In this document: positions 19,020-29,383 of the stretch, one piece after another | Layout of the letters: each line of letters begins with the position of its first letter | Numbering within the stretch: the stretch's first letter is position 1 | Source: Nosema muscidifuracis | Taxonomy: Eukaryota; Microsporidia; Nosematidae | Assembly (NCBI GenBank): GCA_028335825.1 | Contig: JAIOKI010000006.1 | Span: 124,001-188,000 of the forward strand | Reading direction: 5' to 3' | Length of the DNA stretch: 64,000 nucleotides | Program-made: the position numbers and the translations under genes | The notes under the pieces: model-generated | What the model saw: the letters and a program-made list of their open reading frames with translations, nothing else | Databases searched by the model: none | What the model was told of the DNA's origin: nothing

Positions 19020-20417
19020 ATGTTTAATCTACTAATTTTAAAATTAAGTACTAATGCTTATATTAAGTATGCACATGCTACAGAAGAATGTAATAATAAA
19101 GAATTATATGATGATATAAAATTAAATCATTCTAAGAATATGCCAAATTCGTTTATATCAAAATATGAAGAATTTATCAGCAAAGAACTCGAAAAAGAAA
19201 ATATATCTAATACTATAAAAGAATTAGACAATGATAATTTTTATGGAACTATTATTATAAAAATAATAAATAATGTCAAACGAAATGAGCAGGAAGAATA
19301 CAATAAAGATCAATTAATGAAAAATCAACATGAATTTGATAAAGAAATAAATAGAAAATTATTAAATATGATCGAGTATGTTCAATCAACTAATTTTCCC
19401 GATGTATCAGAAAGAAAACCAAAACGAGTTAAATTTAATAACTATTCAGATTTAATGATTAATAATACAACTAATATATTCGATATAGAAAAAATAATGA
19501 AAAAATTAACATCTGATGACACTAATGAAATATATTTAGGAACGATTATTGACACTGTAGAATATTTAGTAGTGTTTTACAAATGGATGTATAACTTATT
19601 AATTTATGGTTTAAAGATTAATATACCTTTAATTAAAAATTATGAATTTGATGTTAATACAATAAACTTCAGTAAGCCTAAGAATTATAATCTCTTACTG
19701 AGTACTATTAATATATTGATCGAAGTATTAGATAAAATTGATAATTTTGTACAAGTTGAAAAAAAACTGGATAATTCCAATAAGTTAAGTAATTTCTATA
19801 AAGAAATAGATAAAAAAACAATAAGTAAAAAGATTTATGAATTAGAATATGAATTCATAACCGAATACACAGAAGTATTTATGGAAACATATCTTCCTTA
19901 TACTGATATAAATCTGGAACTATTAATTAGTTTTGTAAAGGAAAAAATAAAACTTATTTTTAACCCAGTAGATAAAGATATCATTCAGTACTTATTTTTA
20001 TATACGCTCAGTCTTAAAGATGATCCTTTGAAACATAAGTTGTTTTTGATGATAGTTATTTATTTAAAATGTTATATAGAAAAAAAATCTGAAATAATCG
20101 GGTACATCGCAATTCTAATAAAAACTTTTGACTTGAAATCAAATAACCCGATTATATCTTCTAATTTAAGAATTATAAGAACTCAATATTATATAATAAG
20201 AGATTTAAACTATACTGAAGAAATAAGAAATGACTTTCTTTTAAAATTAGTAGGATTAGTCCCTTATAAAATTGAAATCTCATCTACGAAAAATTCAAAA
20301 TTTTACTCAAGACCGTTTCCGACATTAGAAAATGATAATGGAGAAATTATTAATATGATAAATCAAGAAACAGTACGAATTTCAAATATGATTTTAAAAA
20401 AACTAAATTATTTTTAA
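19020..20417 (+). CDS. Hypothetical helical protein, 465 aa
   Basis: I do not recognise a family. The first 16 residues (MFNLLILKLSTNAYIK) are hydrophobic enough for a weak signal peptide, followed by a polar Asn/Lys/Glu-rich region. Residues 180-450 are rich in Leu, Ile and aromatic residues and look like a bundle of amphipathic helices, with DKDIIQYLFLYTLSLKDD and MIVIYLKCYI. No CCC run abuts the start; only ATCC is present. Codon composition matches its neighbours. It may be a secreted lineage-specific protein. Confidence 0.7.
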   Translation: MFNLLILKLSTNAYIKYAHATEECNNKELYDDIKLNHSKNMPNSFISKYEEFISKELEKENISNTIKELDNDNFYGTIIIKIINNVKRNEQEEYNKDQLMKNQHEFDKEINRKLLNMIEYVQSTNFPDVSERKPKRVKFNNYSDLMINNTTNIFDIEKIMKKLTSDDTNEIYLGTIIDTVEYLVVFYKWMYNLLIYGLKINIPLIKNYEFDVNTINFSKPKNYNLLLSTINILIEVLDKIDNFVQVEKKLDNSNKLSNFYKEIDKKTISKKIYELEYEFITEYTEVFMETYLPYTDINLELLISFVKEKIKLIFNPVDKDIIQYLFLYTLSLKDDPLKHKLFLMIVIYLKCYIEKKSEIIGYIAILIKTFDLKSNNPIISSNLRIIRTQYYIIRDLNYTEEIRNDFLLKLVGLVPYKIEISSTKNSKFYSRPFPTLENDNGEIINMINQETVRISNMILKKLNYF

Positions 20418-20435
20418 GAAAGTAATTAAGATTTA

Positions 20436-21917
20436 TTAAACTCTTTTTTTATCTTTGCTTCTTCCTGTTGCTACTAATATAGCTATAATTAATAAACCAA
20501 TACCAAGTAGATAGTATCTCTTGTATGTCTTGACACGTGGATATAATTCTAATGAATCTTGTTCATAAAGCTTAAGAATCTTCATAGCTGTTTCTTTAAA
20601 TGTTTCTTTCTTTAATTCGACTTCTTTATGTCTGAACTGTTTATGAATTGGGTCATAAATTACTAATGTAGGTGTTATCATATTAGGTAAAAGTGATGGA
20701 ACAAAATTTCCATAATCATTTGTATCTAAAGAAGCAAACAGAATATTTATGTATGGAGCACCAAGATGTCTATCAGCAGAGAATTCGTTAAATTCAGTCA
20801 TAAATTGTTCACCCTGAGTTAATAAAATCATAGCAGGTTTGTATCCATTGAAAATAGAATTAAATGAGGAGGTCTTAATTTCTGTTACGTAACTGAAATG
20901 TGTATGGAACAACCAGGCTGCTACATCATCTTCATTTGAAATGTCTCCTTTGTATTCATAAAACCTTCCATTTTTGTAAACACCAAATTTAACCATATCA
21001 GAATCTTCAGCATTTTTATTATCTGTACTTGATAATGGGAATATTGAAGCCATAGAAAACAGAGATTTATCTTCTGTTTTGAAAATCCTAGTCTTAAATT
21101 TATATTTATGAGCATATTCTGCGAAATATTGGTTGGCTTTATTAGTATCGGTATGGAATACAATGTATAAAGGCTCACCATGATCTAATAGCTGAACTTC
21201 TTTTTTAAAATCTTCTAACTTAATATTCTTGAAACTTGGTTCAATTAGCGTATCACAGAATTTTGATAAATCATTAAGATTTACGTACTCTAAAAATGGT
21301 ACATAAAGTCCATTGTATACACCGTAGATCGCAGGGTAACTTTTTATATTGTACTGATTAATAAAATTTTTCGACTGTTCGTAACTTATTTTACCAAAAT
21401 TAATTTTTGAATTGTAAATTTTTTCTAACTGTACCAGTGTGCTTTCGAATTTAGAAGGATCTTTGTAATAGAAATATAATAGCCAAGGTCCATCGAGTCC
21501 TTGATACATATCTGAATCAGTAAGCTCCAATAACTCATTCTTTGTATTCTCAATATGTCCTGCAAAGATTTCTTTATCAATATTTGAATGTTCTACTAAG
21601 AAATCACCCAACTCTTTATACGTTTTGTATCCACTAAATCTCGAAATTTCTTTACCATCTTTTCTTAATACAACAGTTGGATATGATTGTATATCTGTAT
21701 CGTCACATTTACAATCTTTACAATCAACTTTCTGAATTTTAATATCAAGATTATGACGCTCAAGTGTGTTATCAATTTCTTGGAGGACTGGATCTAATTT
21801 TTGACATGCAGGGCACCATTTCTGATAGTAGTCTGTTAAGACTAGACCAACATCATCAATACCACATTGTTCAACAATAACTTGCCAGCTTAAAGCGATG
21901 AAAACTAAAAATATCAT
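20436..21917 (-). CDS. Membrane-anchored protein disulfide isomerase with KKxx tail
   Basis: Signal peptide at residues 1-15, then a thioredoxin domain with active site WCPAC (residues 34-38) and the cis-Pro loop SYPTVV (about 79-84). Two or more thioredoxin-like domains without CxxC follow, as in TMX3/Eps1-type PDIs. A membrane helix lies near the C-terminus (YYLLGIGLLIIAILVA), and the last four residues are KKRV, which fits the KKxx ER-retrieval signal bound by COPI. It should catalyse disulfide formation or isomerisation in the ER, relevant to Cys-rich polar-tube and spore-wall proteins. A short paralogue lies at 26899-27351. Confidence 0.88.
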   Translation of the reverse strand: MIFLVFIALSWQVIVEQCGIDDVGLVLTDYYQKWCPACQKLDPVLQEIDNTLERHNLDIKIQKVDCKDCKCDDTDIQSYPTVVLRKDGKEISRFSGYKTYKELGDFLVEHSNIDKEIFAGHIENTKNELLELTDSDMYQGLDGPWLLYFYYKDPSKFESTLVQLEKIYNSKINFGKISYEQSKNFINQYNIKSYPAIYGVYNGLYVPFLEYVNLNDLSKFCDTLIEPSFKNIKLEDFKKEVQLLDHGEPLYIVFHTDTNKANQYFAEYAHKYKFKTRIFKTEDKSLFSMASIFPLSSTDNKNAEDSDMVKFGVYKNGRFYEYKGDISNEDDVAAWLFHTHFSYVTEIKTSSFNSIFNGYKPAMILLTQGEQFMTEFNEFSADRHLGAPYINILFASLDTNDYGNFVPSLLPNMITPTLVIYDPIHKQFRHKEVELKKETFKETAMKILKLYEQDSLELYPRVKTYKRYYLLGIGLLIIAILVATGRSKDKKRV

Positions 21918-22276
21918 ATTTGTTTATCAAAATTTCTAATTTATAGTTTTTTCTGTTTACGTTTCATGATGTATTCATGTTTCATTGCTGATATTTAAAA
22001 AATTTAGACTTTTTTCAGATTTTTGACCTAAAATCTAATTTAAATATAATAAATTAAATAAATAAAGTCCTGAAACTTAAGTAAACAATCTTTATAATTA
22101 TTATGTAATTTAAAACAATATAAACATCAATTTATAATATTTAGTAAATGATTAATAATATGTAATTTATAATACTTAATATCATAGATTAGATAAATTT
22201 TTAATATTAGAAGAGATGTTTTTCAAAAATAAATAAATTAAAATCGGTTTTTATTTTTTTGATTTTTTTTCTCCTT
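21918..22276. other. Divergent promoter region, no gene seen
   Basis: AT-rich DNA between the divergent PDI and Smr genes. Neither start has a CCC run, so these two belong to the CCC-less class. Confidence 0.4.
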
Positions 22277-22963
22277 ATGGAAGGTACCCATGATTTAGAA
22301 AATCAAAAGATTTTTATCAAAGAAATGTTTCCTTATGTTACTGACGAAGAAATTGACAGATTGTTTATATCTTCAAGAGATATAAACATAATAATAACCA
22401 AAATACTTGATGGATCTTACAAGGGATTCACAATCAATATGAAAGATCTTACACGTACCAAAATAATACAAAAGAAGTTTAATAAAGATTTATATTATCC
22501 AGAATTATTTTATAGTAATGGTGTTGATGCATCATCTGGAGATATTGACAGAGAAAAGACTAATAAATTATACACTAGAATTTCAGATATAAAAAGTAAA
22601 CAAGATCTTTGTAAAAATAAAAAAATTAGAGAATTTTACGCTGAAGAGAAAGAAGCTATTTTTAGTGAAATAGAAAATCTCAACAGAAAAAGAGCTTTGA
22701 TGATTTTAAATAAGTCTTTACAGAAACCTGATATGTTAGATTTACATGGATTGTATACAAAAGAAGCTTTGATGTTTATTAGTGATTATATAAAAGTTTA
22801 TGACCCCAAAGAAATTAAATTAGTTACAGGATGCCATGGAAATTCTCAGTCACTTCGACCTTCTGTAATTAATTTACTTAAGAAATTAAATTATAATGTA
22901 TTGGATGATGAGAATATTCCTTTTATAAAAGGTATTAAAAAATCTTATACAACTTTTTATTAG
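22277..22963 (+). CDS. CUE-like / DUF1771 / Smr-domain protein (Cue2-like endonuclease candidate)
   Basis: The start chosen is the first ATG (22277, CTCCTTATGGAAGG); an upstream in-frame TTG is not used. Residues 10-45 form a small helical CUE-like domain. Residues 95-145 match the DUF1771 helical hairpin. The C-terminal Smr domain has the LDLHGL motif (about residues 154-159) and TGCHGNSQ in place of the canonical TGxGxHS. In yeast, Cue2 with this domain set cleaves mRNA at stalled ribosomes (no-go decay), and similar proteins are found in many eukaryotes. At 228 aa it is much shorter than Cue2. The domain call is firm; the pathway is inference. Confidence 0.85.
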   Translation: MEGTHDLENQKIFIKEMFPYVTDEEIDRLFISSRDINIIITKILDGSYKGFTINMKDLTRTKIIQKKFNKDLYYPELFYSNGVDASSGDIDREKTNKLYTRISDIKSKQDLCKNKKIREFYAEEKEAIFSEIENLNRKRALMILNKSLQKPDMLDLHGLYTKEALMFISDYIKVYDPKEIKLVTGCHGNSQSLRPSVINLLKKLNYNVLDDENIPFIKGIKKSYTTFY

Positions 22964-25086
22964 ATTAATAATTTAATTAAAAATTGGCTTTTGTTTTATT
23001 TTCTTTGACTTGAAATTCTTAATATTATTGTTTATAAAAATAATTGGATAAAATAACTAAGAAATTTTATTAATAAAAAAACAGTACAAACACTGTAATA
23101 AAAAAATTAACATGTCTATTGTCAGATGACTCATTCTTTTATCTTTCTATAATCATTAAATTTCTTAATTTGCATTATATTATTATATCTAAAAATACAG
23201 TCACAAGTTTTATTAAAGTTATTAACAAATCTCAAAATATCATTTCCATGTGAAGATTCAATTATTATGAAATCAATGTTGTATGAGTTAGAATGTTTTC
23301 AAAAATATTTGTTATATTAATTTATTACAAAGCAAAAACCCCTTTTAGATTTATGTTAAACGTATTAACGTCATTGTATAATAATTATACCATTAGCTAA
23401 TCTGATATTAAATAGTAGAATATAATTCTTCTACTGAGTTATATAAAATGATTTATCTTTTAGATAAATATTCTTAGATTGATATTTCTCATTCTATTAA
23501 TCACTTAAATCAGATATTATGCTGGGGCTTTATATCTTTTGATAAATCTTCTTAGATTGATACTTCTCTTTCTATTAATCACTTAAATCAGAATTATGCT
23601 GGGGCTTTCATATCTTCTTTCTCTAATATCTTCATTCGTTACAAGTTATCTCAATAACTCTGGATTGTACATATGCTTAGATTTGATCATAAAACTTCAA
23701 CTTTGTCTAAAGTTCTTATAAAACTGAATATTTTACCTTTCTATATCATTTTATGGTATAATTTTGCCTTTATAATATTTAAAGACACATAGTTTTTAGT
23801 TAAAAAGTCGTATTTGTGATTTTTCTTGACTTTTACTGTCTTGAGATTTTCATGCTCGTTATTCCTATCTAACCTCAACACCTCTTATTTAGATATTTAT
23901 CTTTGGTTTCTAATGAGTTAATATATAAATTAAAAATAATTTTTAATATAATTCTTCTTTAATTATTAAAAAAATTATTGTCAGTTTCTTCATGTCTTAA
24001 TACAGTTAATATAATTATTAGGTTAGTTTATTAAATAACTAGCTAAAAAATTACATTATAGAAAGAGAATGTAGTTTTATCAGGAGTTACAAATAAAACT
24101 CAAACTTTCAAACTTTTTATATAAATAAATTAAAGCTTTCATGTTATGAGAATAAAAATGTACTTTTATATATTAAGTAAGATAAAATAATTATTTGTGT
24201 AGAATACTATATTTGTTTTCTGATTAAAATAATGTAAATATAAGGAGTTAAAATTTAATTCTAATTATATTTTTTCAAATATTGACTTTTTTAATGAATA
24301 TTATGTTGTCTTTAATACTTCTATAAATAATTATTATAAATACAACAGTCAAACATTTTATATGCTAATTATAAATGAATTTATAGTAAAAGGTGAGTCA
24401 TTTCACAACAAATATTTTACCATAATAGGATAATAAATTATTTAAACATTGGTAAAAAATTATGAAAATATTAAAGGAGTAATTTTCTAGAAGAAATTGA
24501 TTTCTTTTTGGGATACTAGGAAAGCATCTACAACATTTATTTTAATAATATCTAAAAACCAATAATTTTTTAATAAATTATATTTCTGTTGAAATAATAT
24601 AAATAGATATGTTTCGAGATAGATCTCTCTTTAATATAAATCTATTTATAATCAACATATATAAAATTTATCTCTAAAGAGTATTTTTTGTAGTTCTATT
24701 AATAAAAAATTCATTATGATGTAATTAAATACATCAAAATAAAATTTGTTGTTAAAAAATATTCATTTTTGAATTTAAAGACTTAAATTGACTAACAATA
24801 AGAAAAAATGGCTTAGTAATCATAAATTTATATTTTATAAGATAACTGTTATTTGATTTAAAGTAAAAAGTAAGTCATCTCATAAAATAATGATTATAAA
24901 ATTATCTTTCATAATCATCATTTATGATCAAACAAACACTGCTATATTACGTCAGAATAAAACATACAAAACTTTTTAAATACTATAATCTTATATTTAA
25001 GTTTTTTAATGACACCAGAAGTCGTTTTTTAATATAACTTCTTTGTTTTTATTTTTTAATATAAATTTTAAGTACCCATAAAAAAT
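22964..25086. other. 2.1-kb gene desert
   Basis: This is the longest stretch without a gene. Frequent stops occur in all frames. A CCCC at about 23340 is followed by an ATG with only a 15-codon frame. The stretch contains one 79-bp tandem duplication (listed separately) and several patches of mixed composition at 23600-23900 that could be decayed coding DNA or an unrecognised RNA. Confidence 0.5.
23457..23614. repeat. 79-bp direct tandem duplication with GCTGGGGCTTT
   Basis: Two copies, 23457-23535 and 23536-23614, share TCTTAGATTGATA, CTATTAATCACTTAAATCAG and ATGCTGGGGCTTT with a few substitutions. The unit is less AT-rich than other intergenic repeats of the window. Confidence 0.8.
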
Positions 25087-26046
25087 ATGTTGATATACTT
25101 AGTCATTACACATTGTGCTTTACTAACTTCATTATTGAATAAGAGAAAGGATTTAGTCAATAGAATATTCAAGAGACCATATAAAGGAGAAGAGAAGAAT
25201 ACTGTTAGTATAGAAGAAAGAATCAATAACATTTTAGATTACAAAAATGAGGTCTGGCATGAAAAAAGAAAAGAAGTCATTGAAAAAATTTGTAATTATA
25301 TGCTTAGTACAGAAGAGGATTATGTAAAAATCTTTTATGATTCAGAAGAATCAGTTACTAAAGAAGATACTGGTAAGAAAGAATACAACAAACAGAAAGA
25401 GAGTCAATTAGCTGATGAAAATGAGATGATTATAACTTCTGATGATATTGAGGAAGCACTTATGGCTGATACAGAAGAGAGTAATACTCATGACGATGAT
25501 GAAACTTCCAAAAGTGAAAAGAAATCTAGCAAGAAGGTGAAATCTAATACAATCGTACCCTTGAAATCTTTCTCAGTAGAACTTTGTGATTTACTTAAAG
25601 AACAATTAGATAAAACAAACCATCCTTATTCCAAAAATTTCGCGAAAAAAGAAATTACAATTGAAAGTATCTGTGATGATATTAGATACATAGATAAAAA
25701 TGGAAATTTAGACTTTTATAGGAAGAAAGAAATTTTAGATTTTGCTTCTTGGTTAGAAGGTAGATTAAGCAGATATTATCAAGAAGATGTTCCATTGAAG
25801 ACTATCAATGAAACTGTGTACTCTGAAAAAAGATTTGTAAAAAGTGCTTTTTATTCAAACTTAGCTTTAAGAGATTTTATAGAAATTGTTGAATACTTTA
25901 TTTTTGTTAAGAAGTCAAATCTAAAATACTTAGAAAATAGAAATTTCGAAAAACTTGTTAATGATAAAGTGTTTATGAGATTCCTTACTGATTTAGAATA
26001 TCTTTACTCAAAAGTCGACGATTATTTGTATGTTTTTAATAAATAG
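25087..26046 (+). CDS. Predicted secreted protein, 319 aa, lineage-specific
   Basis: The N-terminus MLIYLVITHCALLTSLL is a signal peptide. A very acidic, Ser/Lys/Asp-rich linker spans about residues 90-155, and two helical charged blocks flank it. The C-terminal 170 residues contain regular amphipathic helices (LDFASWLEGRLSRYYQE and LRDFIEIVEYFIFVK). No family is recognised. Size and layout are similar to the 321-aa secreted protein at 11376, but I see no clear residue-level match. A CCC run lies about 14 bases before the ATG. Confidence 0.72.
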   Translation: MLIYLVITHCALLTSLLNKRKDLVNRIFKRPYKGEEKNTVSIEERINNILDYKNEVWHEKRKEVIEKICNYMLSTEEDYVKIFYDSEESVTKEDTGKKEYNKQKESQLADENEMIITSDDIEEALMADTEESNTHDDDETSKSEKKSSKKVKSNTIVPLKSFSVELCDLLKEQLDKTNHPYSKNFAKKEITIESICDDIRYIDKNGNLDFYRKKEILDFASWLEGRLSRYYQEDVPLKTINETVYSEKRFVKSAFYSNLALRDFIEIVEYFIFVKKSNLKYLENRNFEKLVNDKVFMRFLTDLEYLYSKVDDYLYVFNK

Positions 26047-26898
26047 TTGTAATAGATTCTATTATCATATTTAAAAAAAATTATACTTTTTTAATTAATA
26101 TAATTGTAAATATAAATTATAACTTATTAAGATAAGAAACATAATGATATTATGATAAGCAATTTTCAAATAATAATATAAAATTATAATTATATATAAT
26201 TAAGATTTTTAAATGATAAAATAATTTATTTTAATGATTTTAGTAACGTTTAAAAAATAATTTTTTGAAGATTTTTGTTATAGATCGCAAAGATTTTAGA
26301 AAATTAGAAAAGAGACAAACAAAATTTGGGAAATCTTTTATTTTTAAAAAGTTAAGAAGTACGTTTAAAATGCTAAAGCTCATAGAAGACAGGATTAATA
26401 TATGTTTGAAAATGAATTAATCCAAAGACAAATACTTTATAGATAATTTATAAAACCTCAATGAGAGAAATGAAAAGGTAAATATCATTAAAATAATAAA
26501 AGTAAACATAAAACTTTTTTATTATAAAAAATACAATTAATTCATGTTATACGAAGAAGTGATTGAGTTATGCTTTTGGGATTTCATAAGTGTAGTTATA
26601 AATAAATAGGTAAAAATTTAAATTAAAATGCGAATTATTATTTTAATATTCTTAAAAGAAAGGAAAAACTACTTTGGAAATAATAAATATAAATTAGATA
26701 AGTTATGTTTATTAATATTAAATACACAAATAAACGATATTTTGAAAAAGTAGAGTAGAATAAATTTATCACTAAAAAATATTGAAAGACAATTGACCAT
26801 CATAGGAATATTTATTATCAAACAACAATTTAAAAAACAAATGATAACAAAAATATATTAAAATAGAAAGATATTTTTATAAAAATTAATTAAATATT
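26047..26898. other. Noncoding region between convergent genes
   Basis: About 850 bases with stops in all frames and no tandem repeats or RNA signature. Composition is slightly purine-biased on the plus strand (runs such as AGAAAATTAGAAAAGAGAC), which hints at decayed sequence but proves nothing. Confidence 0.4.
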
Positions 26899-27351
26899 TT
26901 AATTGCATACTTGACCAATAGATTTAGGTACTAAAACAGTAGCATTATTTAGAGGGTTGGGAACACCACTACATCCGATTCCACTTCCTATACTTCCCAA
27001 TCCTCCATTTTTGTTACATAGGTAAGTATTCATAAAGTTTCCCACATATGAACAATCAACTGCTCCACTAAATCTTCCTAATTCAACACCATTCTCCCTT
27101 AGTATAGTAGTTGGATAAGATCTTATATTAACAGAGTCACAATCACACTTATCACAATTAACTTTTTGTATTGTCACTGGAACATTCCTTGCTGCAGCAT
27201 TATTTGCCATATTAACAAGAACAGGTTCATATTTTTTACAAGCTGAACACCATTCCTGATAATAAATTGTTAATACAATACCAGGCTTATTAGTATTACA
27301 ATCATATATAATTCCTTGAAGTGAGAAATTCAACATTAGAAAGAAAATCAT
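26899..27351 (-). CDS. Short secreted thioredoxin-like protein (PDI paralogue)
   Basis: The 150-aa chain has a signal peptide (residues 1-14) and one thioredoxin domain. Its active site WCSAC occupies exactly residues 34-38, as WCPAC does in the PDI at 20436-21917, and the two share IQKVDC/IQKVNC, D-C-D/K-C clusters and SYPT.(V/I)LR. The domain is followed by a Gly-rich low-complexity tail with single cysteines (GSGIGCSG, then QVCN at the end) and no membrane helix or retrieval signal. It therefore looks like a soluble, possibly secreted, derivative of the PDI. No CCC run is seen. Confidence 0.82.
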   Translation of the reverse strand: MIFFLMLNFSLQGIIYDCNTNKPGIVLTIYYQEWCSACKKYEPVLVNMANNAAARNVPVTIQKVNCDKCDCDSVNIRSYPTTILRENGVELGRFSGAVDCSYVGNFMNTYLCNKNGGLGSIGSGIGCSGVPNPLNNATVLVPKSIGQVCN

Positions 27352-27620
27352 TTAAAAAATATTGAAAAAATGTTTTTAAAGCTTTTATTCTGATTTGTTT
27401 TAAATTTTGAAATAAAAAATGATTAAAAATTAATTAAAACAAAACTTTTTATTTTTTAATTAAATATATTGCTTTGTATCATTAAAAAAACATTATAAAT
27501 TTAAAATATAAAAAATGATCTTTGTATGACTGTAAGAAATTGACCAATAATAATCAAACTGAAATTAACAATAATTTGCTCCAAATAAAAATAAGAACAG
27601 TTTAACAAATATTTAATATT
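27352..27620. other. Short intergenic spacer
   Basis: AT-rich spacer between two minus-strand genes; nothing recognisable. Confidence 0.4.
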
Positions 27621-28034
27621 TCAGTCTTTGGTTGGTTTTGAAGGCTTAGATGGTGCATTAGGTTTTGATAAGCAAGTGTGAACTTCTCTTAAAGCTAATT
27701 TCTTCAATTCACCCTTTAATAATATTTCAAATGCAGCTACAATTTCATCAGCTCCTACTGTTTGCTTACTTACCTTCTTACTGAATTCACTAGCAACCTC
27801 CCCACAACTTGAAACAATATCATAAGCGATGGCACATAAGATGGCAATAGCCTGACTAGTTAAAAATACAGAATGATCTGGATTTATATCCTTGGCAATC
27901 CTTTTAATAGCTGATTTGAACTGCATACCAGAGCATAAGTTGGACATTTTCTTCTTTTTCTTTAATTTTTCGGCATCTCCTGATTGAGTATTAATAGGTG
28001 CTTTTCCTGTGTTCTGTTTTGGTGCTTTTTGCAT
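27621..28034 (-). CDS. Histone H2B, divergent
   Basis: The start is placed at the ATG at 28034 because CCCC (28036-28039) lies one base before it; an upstream in-frame TTG is not a likely start. The 137-aa protein has a Lys-rich tail (KLKKKKK) followed by a histone fold. The H2B C-terminal pattern is clear: VSKQTVGADEIVAAFEILLKGELKKLALRE matches [28 protein letters not shown] of the family. The alpha-2 region (LTSQAIAILCAIAYDIVSS) is rather different from usual, and two or three cysteines are present. It pairs with H2A in nucleosomes. The HMGB gene is the next upstream gene. Confidence 0.85.
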   Translation of the reverse strand: MQKAPKQNTGKAPINTQSGDAEKLKKKKKMSNLCSGMQFKSAIKRIAKDINPDHSVFLTSQAIAILCAIAYDIVSSCGEVASEFSKKVSKQTVGADEIVAAFEILLKGELKKLALREVHTCLSKPNAPSKPSKPTKD

Positions 28035-28035
28035 T

Positions 28036-28039
28036 GGGG
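28036..28039 (-). promoter_or_regulatory. CCCC start-proximal motif deciding the H2B start
   Basis: A CCCC run immediately upstream of the internal ATG of the H2B gene. The same mark precedes RPS15, RPL26, RPS18, RPL36, TFIIB and others in this window, so it supports this ATG over the longer frame. Confidence 0.6.
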
Positions 28040-28783
28040 CTAGCTGTTTTTCAATTTTTATATTTTTTGGAGGCAAAAAATAAATAAATCGTGTTAAATA
28101 TCTTTAAAAGGAGGGAAAAAATGAAATCAAAAAAAAATAGTGCATGAAAATGCATAAATGAGCTCAATGATTTTATAAGGAAGATCATTCCTTTTTTATG
28201 TTTATTTTTGTTTATGGTAAAATATCAAATTTGTTTATAATTTTATTTTTACAAAAATGTGCCCATAACAAAATATTTTTAATTACAGAAGAATAATTAA
28301 ATCATTTAAAAAAGAGAATGTTGCTTTCTAATAAAATTATTAGTCATTTATGAAAGAATTTGTTTTTTAATCATTACTAAAGAAAAATGTGATTTGTAAG
28401 TCATTTAAGAGGAGAATTTCTTTTCTTATAAATTTAAAAGAATAAATTTATTAGTCATTTAGGAAAGAATTTGTTTTTTAATCATTACTAAAGAAAAATG
28501 TGATTTGTAAGTCATTTAAGAAGAGAATTTGTTTTCTAATAAATTTATTAATCATTAAAAAAGAGTGTTATTTTTAATCATTACTGAAGAAAAATGTGAT
28601 TTGTAAGTCATTTAAGAAGAGTGTTATTTTTAATCATTAATGAAAGAAATGTGATTTTTAAGTCGTTTATGAAAAAATGTTGTTTTAAATAAATTTAAAA
28701 ATAAGTGTTGTTTTTAAGTAATTAAAAAACTTCTTTTTTTAATACATAAATTATATTTTGATACTTAAATTTAATTTAATATT
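28040..28783. repeat. Tandem repeats upstream of H2B (AAGTCATTTAAGAAGAGAATTT units)
   Basis: From about 28290 to 28700 a composite unit of about 90 bp, built from ATTACTAAAGAAAAATGTG and TTTGTAAGTCATTTAAG, recurs four to five times with partial deletions. It fills the spacer between the H2B promoter and the HMGB 3' end. Confidence 0.75.
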
Positions 28784-29383
28784 TTACTCCTCATCAGTTT
28801 CTTCTTCCTCTTCTTCGCTGTTCTCTTCTTCAATCTTAGAAGGCATTTCGTTCTCCTTTGCTTCTTTATTTATTTTCTCAGCCTTGTCTTTATACACTTT
28901 CTTATCTTCTTCGCTCATTATTTTCCATTGTTTGGCTATTTCTGATCCGACATCTTTCATAGCTAATTCCTTATTTTTAGCTGCTACCAAAGGATACTGT
29001 TCCTTAAAATAAACATTGTATGCACTCTGACTATTTTTCTTCTTCTTCTTACCAGAATCAACTTCAAGAGCTTCTTTACGTTTTAACCAGTCCTTATAAG
29101 AATCAGTCTGTTTGTATGCTTCAAATTCTTCATTATACTTTTGTTTATCTACAGCATATTCTGCTTTGAGCTTTTCCTTATCCTCTTCACTACAATTTTT
29201 CCACATCTCACTTAGTATCTTTCCTTGTTGTCCTACTGGTAAACTATTAACTGTTGGGTCACGTTTTCTTTGTTCAGCACCAAATCTTAGGTATGGTGTT
29301 AAAGGTGCTTTTGGAGCATTAACATCCTTAAGCTTTTTCACAGTCCTTTTTCTGCTTTCTTTTGCTGCAGTTCGAATAGCCAT
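28784..29383 (-). CDS. HMGB-type chromatin protein with two HMG boxes
   Basis: The 199-aa protein is basic at the N-terminus, then carries HMG box A (about residues 22-95, with NAPKAPLTPYLRFGAEQR and ILSEMWKNCSEEDK) and box B (about 118-178, with SAYNVYFKEQYPLV and IAKQWKIMSEEDKKVYKDKAEK). It ends with a Glu/Asp-rich tail (EEENSEEEEEETDEE), as in HMGB1-3. Such proteins bend DNA and loosen nucleosomes. A CCCC run is 3-4 bases before the ATG. It lies head-to-head with an HMG-like gene at 29547 across about 160 bp. Confidence 0.95.
   Translation of the reverse strand: MAIRTAAKESRKRTVKKLKDVNAPKAPLTPYLRFGAEQRKRDPTVNSLPVGQQGKILSEMWKNCSEEDKEKLKAEYAVDKQKYNEEFEAYKQTDSYKDWLKRKEALEVDSGKKKKKNSQSAYNVYFKEQYPLVAAKNKELAMKDVGSEIAKQWKIMSEEDKKVYKDKAEKINKEAKENEMPSKIEEENSEEEEEETDEE

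Noticed and set aside
22964-25086. Transposon or retroelement remnant in the gene desert
   Set aside because: No reverse transcriptase, integrase or transposase motif, no terminal repeats and no target-site duplication could be found.
28035-28076. Longer H2B beginning at an in-frame TTG
   Set aside because: TTG is not an expected start here, whereas CCCC directly precedes the ATG at 28034.
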